Source: Pseudoxanthomonas indica (GTDB taxonomy: Bacteria > Pseudomonadota > Gammaproteobacteria > Xanthomonadales > Xanthomonadaceae). Taken from it: 64,000 nucleotides of DNA. Positions 25,672 to 34,658 of this stretch are shown in pieces. Position 1 is the first letter of the stretch. Every line of letters starts with the position of its first letter. The position numbers and the translations under genes were made by a program. The stretch is from assembly GCF_900167565.1 (NCBI RefSeq), contig NZ_FUZV01000001.1, positions 2,147,001 to 2,211,000 on the forward strand. Direction: 5' to 3'. Below the pieces are notes generated by a model. The model saw only the letters and a program-made list of their open reading frames with translations. It was not told the DNA's origin and made no database searches.

Positions 25672-27219
25672 GTGTTCGACGTGGAAGCCAGCAAGGGCCA
25701 GCACAGCCAATCCATGGGGGCGTTCCGTCCAGGGCGTACGACGCGTGCTCGCGTCGTCGCTTGGGCGATAGTACTCATGGCCGTGGCCGCGTCCAGTGCC
25801 AGCCTGGCCATGGCGTCGGAATTGCCGCCACCGGGCCCGCCGGCAATCGTGGGCCAGATCGATGCCGGGCAGTTTGCCGAGGCCGAGCAGGCCATCGCGG
25901 CAGGCCTGGCCCAGCCAGGCATCGACGCCCGCCAACGCCAGGCGCTGGAATTCCAGCGCGAGCGCATGCGCCGCATCCGCCTGGACTTCAAGCTGGACGA
26001 GACAGCCGTACTGGCGCAACTGCGCAAGCAGATTCCGGATCTGAAGCCCGAAGAATTCGCGGCCTGGGACGGCGCCGGCGAAATCGAACGCATGACCATT
26101 GACGGCAAGAAGCTCTACTTCAACCGTTCGGTCTCCAACTTTTTCCGCACCAATGCGCAAGCGGCAGCACGCCGCGCGCCGCCGGTGAAGCCCAACAGCG
26201 AGGGCCCGTACGAATCGCTGAACCCCTATCACGCCGAAGCGTTGAAGCAGGCGCGCGATACCGGCGCCACCTCGGTCGCACCGCGTCGCCTGCAGGTCAC
26301 CCAATCGGTGATCGTGGACGCCGACGCGGTGCCCGCGGGCGAAACCGTGCGCGCCTGGATTCCCTATCCGCAGGCCATCGCCGGCCAGCAGGAAAACATC
26401 CGCTTCATCGGCAGCACCACGAAGGCGCCGACGATTGCGCCGGAAAGCGCACCGCAACGCACCGTGTACCAGGAGCAAAAGGCCGTCGCCGGCCAGCCGA
26501 CGAAATTCTCGATCACCTACGAGGTGACGATCTACGGCCGCAAGTTCCTGCTGGACGAAGACAAGGTCGTACCGAGCAAATCCACCCCCGAATTGGCGCC
26601 GTACCTGGGCGAGCGTGGGCAGCACATCGTCTTTACCGATGACATCAAGCGCTTCTCGGCCACGGTGGTGGGAGATGAAAAAAATCCCTACCGCATCGCT
26701 CAGAAGCTGTTCGACGCGGTTGACCGGATTCCCTGGGGCGGTGCGCGCGAATACTCCACGATTACCAATATCAGCGACTACGCCCTGCACGCCGGCCATG
26801 CCGACTGCGGCCAGCAGACCCTGCTGCTGATGACGCTGCTGCGCTACAACGGCATCCCCGCGCGCTGGCAGTCGGGCTGGACCTACTCGGACGAGTCGGT
26901 GGGCTACGACAACATGCACGACTGGGGCTGGATGTACCTGGCGCCGTACGGCTGGGTGCCGATGGATGTCACCACCGGCCGGCTCAAGAGCGATGACCCG
27001 GGCCTGCGCGACTATTACTTCGGCGGGCTCGACGCCTACCGCATCAGCTTCAACAACGATTTTTCACAGCCACTGGTTCCGGCGAAACAACACGCCCGCT
27101 CGGAAACGGTGGATTCGCAGCGCGGCGAAGCGGAGTGGCCAGGGGGCAATCTCTACTTCGATCAATGGGACTACCGGTTCGAGTGGAAGATGTTGCCGCT
27201 CGCCCAGGACGCCGGTTAA
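25672..27219 (+). CDS. Secreted transglutaminase-like protein
   Basis: About 515 residues. A basic N-terminus and one hydrophobic segment (RVVAWAIVLMAVAASSASLAMA) suggest a signal peptide or anchor. The C-terminal half is a transglutaminase/protease-like domain with the triad Cys379 (HADCGQQTLL), His416 (NMHDWGW) and Asp432 (PMDVTTG). Bacterial members are usually cysteine peptidases or peptide ligases; no substrate is known for this one. I use GTG 25672 because of AGGGGTG just before it; ATG 25714 is an alternative. It heads the right arm, 37 bases before a TonB receptor gene, so it may process what that receptor imports. Confidence 0.87.
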   Translation: MFDVEASKGQHSQSMGAFRPGRTTRARVVAWAIVLMAVAASSASLAMASELPPPGPPAIVGQIDAGQFAEAEQAIAAGLAQPGIDARQRQALEFQRERMRRIRLDFKLDETAVLAQLRKQIPDLKPEEFAAWDGAGEIERMTIDGKKLYFNRSVSNFFRTNAQAAARRAPPVKPNSEGPYESLNPYHAEALKQARDTGATSVAPRRLQVTQSVIVDADAVPAGETVRAWIPYPQAIAGQQENIRFIGSTTKAPTIAPESAPQRTVYQEQKAVAGQPTKFSITYEVTIYGRKFLLDEDKVVPSKSTPELAPYLGERGQHIVFTDDIKRFSATVVGDEKNPYRIAQKLFDAVDRIPWGGAREYSTITNISDYALHAGHADCGQQTLLLMTLLRYNGIPARWQSGWTYSDESVGYDNMHDWGWMYLAPYGWVPMDVTTGRLKSDDPGLRDYYFGGLDAYRISFNNDFSQPLVPAKQHARSETVDSQRGEAEWPGGNLYFDQWDYRFEWKMLPLAQDAG

Positions 27220-27256
27220 GCCACCACCAGATCACACCTAGCAGGAGAGAGCGGGG

Positions 27257-30200
27257 ATGAAAGGCAGGAAGTTCAAGAAAGCAGCTTTGTACGTGGCGTT
27301 GGGCGCGAGCCTGGCGGCGATGGCGCCGATGGCGATGGCGCAGAGTTCCAACGGCGGTGTTGCTGGTCGCGCCACCGTGGGTGACTCGATCACGGTGACC
27401 AGCCCCGCCACAGGCCTCACCCGCACCGTGACCGTCGGCAGCGACGGCACTTACCGCTTGAGCCAGTTGCCGGTGGGTGACTACCAGTTGCAGGTCAAGC
27501 GCAACGGCCAGGACGTGGGCAGCGCCGTGGGCGTCACCGTATCGCTGGGTGGCACCACCACGGTGAACCTGGGCGCTGAAGGTGGCCTGGTCAACCTGGA
27601 CGCGCTGCAGGTGGTGGGTTCGCGCGTGGTCAACCGCGTGGACGTGCGCTCGGTGGAGTCGGCGACCAACATCCGTCGCGACGAAATCGCGCGCCTGCCG
27701 GTGGACCAGTCGCTGGCATCGGTCGCCCTGCTCGCCCCCGGCGTGGTCGCCTCGGGCGCCACCTTCGGCGGCCTGACCTTCGGCGGTTCGTCGGTCGCGG
27801 AAAACGCCGTCTACATCAACGGCCTGAACGTCACCGACCCGTACCGTCGCCAGGGCTATTCCTCGGTGCCGTTCAATTTCTACGAAGAGTTCCAGATCAA
27901 GACCGGTGGCTACTCGGCTGAGTTCGGCCGCAGCACCGGCGGCGTCATGAACGCCGTGACGCGATCCGGCAGCAACGAATTCCACGCGGGCGCCGAGATC
28001 ACCCTGGAGCCAGGCGGCTGGAAAGCCAAGAAGGAAGATCACTTCCACCGTGATGGCACGCTGGACGAGCGCGACCGCACCAGTCGGGACAGAAGCGCGC
28101 TTTACAAGACGAACGTCTGGGCTTCCGGTCCGCTGGTGAAGGACAAGTTGTTCTTCTTCGCCATGTATGAAAAGCGCGACAGCAGGCCGAAGGACATCGA
28201 CGAGGAAAAGTCGTTCATCACCAAGAGTGACAACGATTTCTGGGGCGCCAAGTTCGACTGGCAGATCACCGACAATCACTTGCTGGAAGTGCTGGCGTTC
28301 TCCGACCAGTCCGACTTGCTGACCGACACCTACGACTACGATTGGGACAATGCCCGTCAAGGCGCCTGGACCGGCAGCGGCACCAGTGGTTCCGGCGGCG
28401 ACAACTGGTCGGTGACCTACACCGGGCAGTTCGGCAGCAACTTCACCGCCAAGGCCCTGTACGGCGTCAACAAGCGCAGCGCACTGCAAGGCACGCCGCT
28501 GGATGGCGAGTGCAACATCGTCACTACCTCCGGCGACTTCGACAGCCATTTCGGCGAGCCGGATCTGGCCACTGGCTGCCATCCCACCGACTCCAGCGTC
28601 AGCAACCGCTACGACAAGCGCGAGGCGTCCCGCGTGGATTTCGAGTGGTCGCTGGGCAACCACCTGCTTCGCTTCGGCGCGGATCAGGAAGTGATGGATT
28701 CGGAAAGCGAAACCTTCTATCCCGGTGATGGCAGGAGCTACCAGGCCCAGTGGATCGAAGGGGGCTCGGAATTGCCCACCGGCGGTATCGTGCCGGCGGA
28801 CGGCTTCATCGTGGATGCGCGTCGCTACGTCACCGGCGCTCCCGTCACCACGAAAGCACAGGCGATCTACCTCGAGGACAACTGGAACATCACCCCCAAC
28901 CTCCTGTTGAACCTGGGCGTGCGCTTTGACCAGTTCGAGAACAAGCTCGCCTCGGGCGCGACCTTCGCCAAGGCCGACTTCTCCGACATGTTCTCGCCGC
29001 GCTTCGGCTTCAGCTGGGACGTGAAGGGCGATGGCACCATGAAGGTGTTCGGTAATGCAGGACGCTACTACATCCCGCTGACCAACAAGCTCACCGACTA
29101 CTTCGGCGGCGGCACCACCGACGAACATACGTACTACGCGTTCGAAGGTTGGGAAGAGCGCGTCCATCCGGTCTCGGGTACCAGCTACCTCTACCCGATT
29201 CTGGGCGAGCAGCTCGGTGACGTGAACACCGATGGCAACGCGGCAGCACCCAGCGATGTGCGCACGGCAGTGGCCGACAACATCAAGCAGGTGTTCCAGG
29301 ATGAATTCATCCTGGGCTTCCAGCAGGCACTGAACGAAGCCTGGTCCTACGGCATCAACGCCACCTACCGCAAGGTGACGCGAGCCGTGGAAGATGCGCG
29401 CATCAACCATGTGGAAGGCTGTGACTGGTACTCGGGTGACTGGCCGATTATCAATCCCGGTGAAACCACGCGCCTGTGGTGCCCGGACACCAACAACTGG
29501 GTGACCTTCGACTCCTCGAAGGATGGCTACCGCGCCACGGGCAGCGGCGCCATCATGGGATACAAGAAGCCCAAGCGTACGTACAAGGCCATCGAGTTGC
29601 AGGTGGATCGCGCGTGGGACGACAAGTGGGCGTTCAACGCCAGCTACCTGTGGTCCAAGTCCGAAGGCAACATCGAAGGTCCGGTCAACTCCGATACCGG
29701 TTACGCCGACACCAACCTGGTGCAGTACTACGATCACCCGGCCGTCAATGAGCGTTACGGCGTGCTGTTCAACGACTACCGCCACCAGTTCAAATTCCGC
29801 GGCAGCTACAAGCTCAACGACATGTGGAGCTTCGGTTCCACGCTGTCCGTCCGCTCGGGTGGTCCCATCACCGCCTTCGGCGTGGTGTGGCCGAACGACA
29901 ACCGCGTGGCCGGTGGCCCGGGCGAGTTCAGCGGCGGCGGTTCCGGCTGGCTGTGCCTCAATCAGCCGGTGGCGACCTGCCGCGACTACTCCGCGCGCCA
30001 GCTGACGTACTCGCCGCGTGGCGCGTTCGGTCGCATGCCCTGGATATACGACCTGGGCGCCAGCGTGGTCTGGACCCTGCCGGTGGAAGATGTCGATCTG
30101 AAGGCACGTCTGTCCGTGTACAACCTGCTCAACAACCAGGAAGTGATCAATGTCCACTCGCGCTACGAGGCCGCACCGGGCGCGCGCATGGACCACTTCG

Positions 30201-30262
30201 GCGAAGGCACGGTCTGGCAGGCGCCGCGCTACCTTCAGTTGGTGGTGACTTACAACTTCTAA
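27257..30262 (+). CDS. Large TonB-dependent receptor with carboxypeptidase-regulatory-like domain (Oar-like)
   Basis: 1001-residue outer-membrane receptor. After a signal peptide (ending AMAQ) comes a beta-sandwich domain (about 33-115, ITVTSPATGLTRTVTVGSDGTYRLSQLPVGDYQL) of the CarboxypepD_reg type. The plug follows (SVALLAPGVVASGATFGG, GLNVTDPYRRQGYSSVPFNFYEEFQIKTGG, GRSTGGVMNAVTRSGSNEFHAG), then a long barrel ending LQLVVTYNF. Such Oar-like receptors take up peptides or other oligomers rather than siderophores. It is cotranscribed with the transglutaminase-like gene and followed by an intrinsic terminator. Murein-peptide uptake is inferred from neighbours only. AGGAGAG precedes the ATG. 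Confidence 0.92.
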   Translation: MKGRKFKKAALYVALGASLAAMAPMAMAQSSNGGVAGRATVGDSITVTSPATGLTRTVTVGSDGTYRLSQLPVGDYQLQVKRNGQDVGSAVGVTVSLGGTTTVNLGAEGGLVNLDALQVVGSRVVNRVDVRSVESATNIRRDEIARLPVDQSLASVALLAPGVVASGATFGGLTFGGSSVAENAVYINGLNVTDPYRRQGYSSVPFNFYEEFQIKTGGYSAEFGRSTGGVMNAVTRSGSNEFHAGAEITLEPGGWKAKKEDHFHRDGTLDERDRTSRDRSALYKTNVWASGPLVKDKLFFFAMYEKRDSRPKDIDEEKSFITKSDNDFWGAKFDWQITDNHLLEVLAFSDQSDLLTDTYDYDWDNARQGAWTGSGTSGSGGDNWSVTYTGQFGSNFTAKALYGVNKRSALQGTPLDGECNIVTTSGDFDSHFGEPDLATGCHPTDSSVSNRYDKREASRVDFEWSLGNHLLRFGADQEVMDSESETFYPGDGRSYQAQWIEGGSELPTGGIVPADGFIVDARRYVTGAPVTTKAQAIYLEDNWNITPNLLLNLGVRFDQFENKLASGATFAKADFSDMFSPRFGFSWDVKGDGTMKVFGNAGRYYIPLTNKLTDYFGGGTTDEHTYYAFEGWEERVHPVSGTSYLYPILGEQLGDVNTDGNAAAPSDVRTAVADNIKQVFQDEFILGFQQALNEAWSYGINATYRKVTRAVEDARINHVEGCDWYSGDWPIINPGETTRLWCPDTNNWVTFDSSKDGYRATGSGAIMGYKKPKRTYKAIELQVDRAWDDKWAFNASYLWSKSEGNIEGPVNSDTGYADTNLVQYYDHPAVNERYGVLFNDYRHQFKFRGSYKLNDMWSFGSTLSVRSGGPITAFGVVWPNDNRVAGGPGEFSGGGSGWLCLNQPVATCRDYSARQLTYSPRGAFGRMPWIYDLGASVVWTLPVEDVDLKARLSVYNLLNNQEVINVHSRYEAAPGARMDHFGEGTVWQAPRYLQLVVTYNF

Positions 30263-30280
30263 GCCATACGCTGCAACACG

Positions 30281-30312
30281 AACCGCCGCTGGTGAAAACC
30301 AGCGGCGGTTTT
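30281..30312 (+). terminator. Intrinsic terminator after the large TonB receptor
   Basis: AACCGCCGCTGG (30281-30292) and CCAGCGGCGGTT (30299-30310) are perfect 12-base arms around TGAAAA, ending in TTTT. It separates the receptor from the hydrolase gene 25 bases later, so the downstream genes depend on read-through or their own start. Confidence 0.88.
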
Positions 30313-30336
30313 GCATGAGAGACAGAAGGGCACGCG

Positions 30337-31896
30337 ATGACGAGCAAACGTAACCCCCTGGCATACCTGCTCATGGGCCTGTTGGCGCATGTACCGGCTT
30401 ATGCGGCCAACAATCGAGCATTCGACGCGGCCGTCGAGCAGACCGTGCAGCGTTATCAGCTGCCCGGCATCGCCGTAGGCGTCATCGAAGACGGCAAGAT
30501 CGTCTACACCAACACGACGGGCCAGCTCGAATCCGGCAAACCCGAAGCCATCAACGCCGACACGGTTTTCAAGATCGCTTCCAACACCAAGGCGATGACC
30601 GCCGCCGTACTGGCGCGCCTGGTCGACCAAGGCAAGCTCAAGTGGGATGACCCCGTCACCAGGTACCTGCCACAGTTCCGCATGAATGACCCCTGGGTCA
30701 CGCAGAACATGCAGGTGCGCGATTTGCTGGTGCACAACAGCGGCCTGGGCCTGGGCGCCGGCGATCTGATGCTGTGGCCCGAGCCCAACGATTTCAAACG
30801 GGCGGACATCATCGCGGGCCTGGCGCACCTCAAGCCTACCCACAGCTTCCGTTCGCATTACGCCTACGACAACCTGCTTTACGTGGTGGCCGGCGAAGTG
30901 GCGGCTGCCGCGGGCGGCAAGCCCTACGACCAGTTGGTCAAGCAGGAAATTTTCGAACCACTCAAGCTGCAACGCTGCCAGGTCGGCGAGTGGAAGCGCA
31001 GCGACGTGGGCAATGTCGCGCAGCCGCACATGCGCACTGACGCTGGCGCCAAAGCGATCCGCGAAGACGGCGACGTGGCGCCCGACATCACCTCGATGGC
31101 CGCTGGTGGCATCCGTTGCAGTCTCAACGACATGCTGACCTGGACCGCGCAATGGCTGGATCCGTCGCGCGCACCGGGCTGGTTGAGTGATGCGCAGCGC
31201 AAGGCGGTCTGGACGGCGCATATGCCGATGCCGGTTTCCAAACGCATGCGCGAATGGGACAACAGCCATTTCTCCGCGTACGGCTACGGCTGGCGCCTGT
31301 CTGACGTGGATGGTGTGTGGAAGGTGGCGCATACCGGCACGCTGGCCGGCATGTATTCGTCGGTGATCCTGCTGCCGGACAAAAAGGTGGCCATCGTCAT
31401 CCTGATCAATGGCGAAGGCGAGGATGCCCGCGCCGTGCTGGGCGAGGTGCTGACCAAGCATTACACCGCGCCCAAGGACAGCAAGGACGTGGCCTGGTAC
31501 GCCGCGGCGATAGAGCGCGAAGAAGCTGCAAAGCCGGAGGCACACACCGTGCCCGATACCTCGGCGCGCGTGCCGGCTACAGCGGCACAACTCGGTCAGC
31601 TCCTCGGCCGCTATCGCGATCCGTGGTTCGGCGAGGTGCGCCTGTGCGCGGCAGGGGAACGGGTGGAATTCGTTTCCGCGCGTTCGCCGATGCTGCGCGG
31701 CCAGGTCATGCAGCTGGGCGACCGCTGGCTGGTGGACTGGGACGACGACAGCGTGGATGCCGAGCCTTGGCTCGCGTTTTCCACACCCGTGGGCAGCAAG
31801 GTGACGCATATGCGCCTGTCGCATATCGATCCCGACGCCGATTTCAGCTATGACTATGCGGACCTGGATTTGCAACGCGAAGGCCGCTGTGACTGA
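30337..31896 (+). CDS. Secreted serine hydrolase, class C beta-lactamase fold
   Basis: 519 residues with a signal peptide (ending AYAA). The beta-lactamase/DD-peptidase motifs are all present: SxxK at Ser82-Lys85 (KIASNTKAMT), YxN in HYAYDNLLYV and HTG in VAHTGTLAGM. A C-terminal extension (about 390-519) resembles the DUF3471-type beta domain of related esterases. Members range from beta-lactamases to D-aminopeptidases and esterases. With a D-Ala-D-Ala dipeptidase gene overlapping its end, a role on D-amino-acid peptides is plausible. The stop lies 8 bases inside the next gene. Confidence 0.9.
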   Translation: MTSKRNPLAYLLMGLLAHVPAYAANNRAFDAAVEQTVQRYQLPGIAVGVIEDGKIVYTNTTGQLESGKPEAINADTVFKIASNTKAMTAAVLARLVDQGKLKWDDPVTRYLPQFRMNDPWVTQNMQVRDLLVHNSGLGLGAGDLMLWPEPNDFKRADIIAGLAHLKPTHSFRSHYAYDNLLYVVAGEVAAAAGGKPYDQLVKQEIFEPLKLQRCQVGEWKRSDVGNVAQPHMRTDAGAKAIREDGDVAPDITSMAAGGIRCSLNDMLTWTAQWLDPSRAPGWLSDAQRKAVWTAHMPMPVSKRMREWDNSHFSAYGYGWRLSDVDGVWKVAHTGTLAGMYSSVILLPDKKVAIVILINGEGEDARAVLGEVLTKHYTAPKDSKDVAWYAAAIEREEAAKPEAHTVPDTSARVPATAAQLGQLLGRYRDPWFGEVRLCAAGERVEFVSARSPMLRGQVMQLGDRWLVDWDDDSVDAEPWLAFSTPVGSKVTHMRLSHIDPDADFSYDYADLDLQREGRCD

Positions 31897-32599
31897 ACGA
31901 TTGTTTCCATTGGGATGGGCCTGCGCGCTGTTGTTGAGCGCCTCCGTGCAAGCAGCCGAGGTGAAGGTCTCCCCGGCCACCCGTCTGGCCGAAGTGGATC
32001 TGGTGGATGTCGGCGCGCTCATCGCCGACGCGCAACTGGAAATCCGCTACGCCGGTTCGCACAACTTCGTGGGCACGCCGGTGACAGGCTACGAGGCGCC
32101 CAAGTGCTATCTGCTGCGGCCGGTGGCCGAGGCGCTGGTGCAGGTCGCCGCCGATGTGCGCGAGCAGGGCTACCGCTTGCGCCTGTTCGATTGCTATCGC
32201 CCGGTGCGCGCGGTCCAGCACTTCGTGCGCTGGGCGCATGATCTGGACGATCAGCGCAACAAGGCCGAGTTCTATCCCAACCTGGACAAGTCGGTGCTGC
32301 TCGACGGCTATATCGCCGAGACCTCCGGACACAGTCGCGGCGCGACCGTGGATCTGAGTCTGGATCACTGCACGGCAGATGCGTGCGCGGAGCTCGACAT
32401 GGGTACTTCGTTCGATCGCTTCGACACGCTGGCCAATACCGACGACCCGCGCATCCAGCAGGCGGCGCGCGAGCATCGCGATCTGCTGCGTGCGGCCATG
32501 CAGCGGCGAGGCTTCCGCAACTACCCGCTGGAGTGGTGGCACTTCACCTTCCAGCCTGAGCCAACGCCGCAGACGGCGTACGACATTCCCGTGCGATGA
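31889..32599 (+). CDS. D-alanyl-D-alanine dipeptidase (VanX/DdpX family)
   Basis: About 236 residues including a signal peptide (ERLFPLGWACALLLSASVQA), so it acts in the periplasm. The VanX zinc motifs are clear: SGHSRGATVDL (SxHxxGxAxD) and EWWHF (ExxxWH-like region), with RLRLFDCYRPVRAVQHFV upstream supplying the conserved Arg. It would split D-Ala-D-Ala into two D-alanines. I use GTG 31889 with GAAGG five bases upstream; a frame from 31850 would overlap the hydrolase gene more and hide the signal peptide. It overlaps the next gene by four bases. No VanA/VanH genes are near, so this looks catabolic, not a vancomycin-resistance set. Confidence 0.92.
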   Translation: MTERLFPLGWACALLLSASVQAAEVKVSPATRLAEVDLVDVGALIADAQLEIRYAGSHNFVGTPVTGYEAPKCYLLRPVAEALVQVAADVREQGYRLRLFDCYRPVRAVQHFVRWAHDLDDQRNKAEFYPNLDKSVLLDGYIAETSGHSRGATVDLSLDHCTADACAELDMGTSFDRFDTLANTDDPRIQQAAREHRDLLRAAMQRRGFRNYPLEWWHFTFQPEPTPQTAYDIPVR

Positions 32600-33876
32600 G
32601 CTCGCACGTGCGGCGCGGGTCTGCGCAAGTAGCCGACGTGGCGGTGTTGGGCTGCGGCATCGTCGGCTTGTCGATCGCCTTGCAGCTGCAGCAGCGCGGG
32701 CTGTCATGCCTGTTGATCGATCCGCGCGGCCCGGCCGGTGATGCCTCGTTCGGCAATGCCGGCTCGGTGTCGGTCGGCAATCTGTTTCCGCAGGCGGTGC
32801 CAGGCACGATCGCGTCGGCCCTGCGCGGACTGCGCAATCCTTTGGCGCCACTGAAACTCGACTGGCCTGCCTTGCCGCACTACGCGGGATGGTTGTGGCG
32901 ATTTGCCCGCCAGGCGCGCTGGGATTGCGTGGAGCAGACGTTGACGGCCTTGCAGGCGTTGAACGTGCAGGCGCGGCAGGCCTGGCTGGATCTGGCCGAC
33001 GCCGTCGACGCGCGCGATCTGATTGGCGAAACCGGCTACCTGCATGTCTACAGCGAGGACGCGAGCTTCGAGGCCAACGCCTGGGCGCGCGGCCATCTGC
33101 AGGCGCAGGGCGTGGCCCATGCCGTGCTGGATGCGCAGCAACTGCGCGATCTGGAGCCGGGCATTGCCGCAATCGCCCGCCACGGTGTCCTGCAACGGGA
33201 CTCGCTGTTCGTCCGCGATCCGGGCGCGTTCTGCCAGCGCCTCCATGGCCGCCTGCTTGCGCGCGGGGCGCAGGCAATGACGGACCGGGCCACGGCGATC
33301 CAGGTCGAAGGCGCCGGCTACCAGGTGCGGACCGGAACAGGTTCAGCGCATGTGGATCAGGTGGTGGTGGCGGCCGGCGCATGGAGTACCGCGCTGTTGC
33401 GACCGCTGGGCGTACGCCTGCCGGTGGCCGCGGCGCGCGGCTATCACGCCGCCTATGCGCCACAAGCGGATCTGGTGGGTCGGCCTACGTTGTGGGCGGA
33501 GCGCTATCTGGTGGTCTCGCCCATGGCCGCGGGCATCCGCGTCACCGGCTTCAAGGAAATGACCGCGCCGGATCGGCCGGCGCGACCGGCCCTGATGCAG
33601 GCGCTGGCGCCGGAGGCCAGGCGGCTGTTTCCTGGACTTGGTTCCGCACCGCAGTCGATCTGGTCCGGTTTGCGGCCGTGCACGCCGGATTCGTTGCCGA
33701 TCCTCGATCAGGTGCCGGGCGAGCGCATCTTTGTCGCCACCGGGCACGGTCATCTGGGTCTGACCCAGGGGCCGGTCAGCGCCGAGTTGATGACTGCGCG
33801 CATCCTCGGCCAGTCACCGCGGGTGCCGATGCACGCCTATCGCCTGGATCGCTTCGGCATGCGTGTCGGCTCGTAG
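32596..33876 (+). CDS. FAD-dependent D-amino-acid dehydrogenase (DadA-like)
   Basis: 426 residues of the DAO superfamily. The N-terminal dinucleotide-binding motif is VLGCGIVGLSIALQLQQRG with a downstream acidic residue (LLIDPRG). The DadA-type region DASFGNAGSVSVGNLFPQAVPG follows, and the C-terminus has WSGLRPCTPDSLPILDQVPG and VATGHGHLGLTQGPVSAEL, as in DadA. It would oxidise D-alanine to pyruvate and feed electrons to quinones at the inner face of the membrane. It starts in the stop of the dipeptidase gene (ATGA), giving a direct substrate-product pair. The substrate is inferred from that pairing. Confidence 0.9.
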   Translation: MSSHVRRGSAQVADVAVLGCGIVGLSIALQLQQRGLSCLLIDPRGPAGDASFGNAGSVSVGNLFPQAVPGTIASALRGLRNPLAPLKLDWPALPHYAGWLWRFARQARWDCVEQTLTALQALNVQARQAWLDLADAVDARDLIGETGYLHVYSEDASFEANAWARGHLQAQGVAHAVLDAQQLRDLEPGIAAIARHGVLQRDSLFVRDPGAFCQRLHGRLLARGAQAMTDRATAIQVEGAGYQVRTGTGSAHVDQVVVAAGAWSTALLRPLGVRLPVAAARGYHAAYAPQADLVGRPTLWAERYLVVSPMAAGIRVTGFKEMTAPDRPARPALMQALAPEARRLFPGLGSAPQSIWSGLRPCTPDSLPILDQVPGERIFVATGHGHLGLTQGPVSAELMTARILGQSPRVPMHAYRLDRFGMRVGS

Positions 33877-33913
33877 TCGCATCAGGGACCACGCTTGCGA
33901 TTCCGTCGATGAC

Positions 33914-34390
33914 TTACGCGCCGCCGGCAAAGCCCTGCTGGCGCCAGGCTTCGAAGACCATCACCGCCACGGTATTGGACAGGTTCAAGCTGCGGTTGTC
34001 CGGGCGCATCGGCAAGCGCAGGCGCTGTTCGGCCGGCAGTGCATCAAGAACCTCCTGCGGCAGTCCGCGGGTTTCCGGGCCGAACAGGAAGGCATCGCCA
34101 TCGCGGTATGCCGGCTGGTCGTAGCGCAGCGTGCCGCGGGTGCTGAGTGCGAACAGGCGCTGCGGCTGGATGGCGGCCAGTGCTTCGTCGAGTGAGTCAT
34201 GCACCTGCAGCGCGGCGTACTCGTGGTAATCGAGGCCGGCGCGGCGCAGCTGCTTGTCATCCAGATCAAAGCCCAGCGGGCGAATCAGGTGCAGGCGAGC
34301 ACCGGTGTTCGCGCACAGGCGGATGACATTGCCCGTGTTGGGCGGAATCTCGGGTTGGTAGAGCAGTACGTCGAGCGAGAGCGCGGTCAT
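33914..34390 (-). CDS. trmL: tRNA (cytidine/uridine-34 2'-O)-methyltransferase TrmL
   Basis: 158-residue SPOUT methyltransferase that methylates the wobble ribose of tRNA-Leu. Family marks are all present: LLYQPEIPPNTGNVIRLCANTG, LHLIRPLGFDLDDKQLRRAGLDY, FLFGPETRGLP, and the knot-forming C-terminus RLPMRPDNRSLNLSNTVAVMVFEAWRQ. Length is that of TrmL (about 155). It stands alone, convergent with the DadA-like gene. Confidence 0.96.
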   Translation of the reverse strand: MTALSLDVLLYQPEIPPNTGNVIRLCANTGARLHLIRPLGFDLDDKQLRRAGLDYHEYAALQVHDSLDEALAAIQPQRLFALSTRGTLRYDQPAYRDGDAFLFGPETRGLPQEVLDALPAEQRLRLPMRPDNRSLNLSNTVAVMVFEAWRQQGFAGGA

Positions 34391-34658
34391 GCGCGGATTC
34401 TACGGACCCGGCGCAGGCGGCGTGACGTTTTTGGGTGAGGCCGCTGCGCCGGAGCGTTGGCTCCTTGGCGCAGCGTTGCCTGTACGTGCGACCGGGGGAT
34501 CGCGAAATGCCGGCCGAGAGTTGCTCGGCGGTAGCGCTGCTCGCGGCAAAAGTTCTGGCACGGCGAGAGCGGTGAAGCAGCAGCGGGTGAACGCGCTAGG
34601 AACCGGAAGTATTGCGATGAAGCCTGATGTTGCGGTGTTGCGTGAAGCGTTCCGGTTC

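Noticed and set aside
27050-30364. An 1104-codon open frame on the minus strand across the large TonB receptor.
   Set aside because: It is antisense to a receptor with a full set of family motifs. Long antisense frames are expected where third positions are G/C rich; its translation is low complexity (His/Gln/Ala/Val) with no family motif.
31889-32599. Vancomycin-resistance gene cluster, suggested by the VanX-type dipeptidase.
   Set aside because: No VanA-type ligase or VanH-type dehydrogenase is near, the protein has a signal peptide, and the next gene oxidises D-amino acids; catabolism fits better.
34600-34658. GAACCGGAA and TTCCGGTTC arms flanking 41 bases after the repeat-protein gene.
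   Set aside because: Nine-base arms with a long loop and no T run; too weak to call a terminator or mobile-element end.
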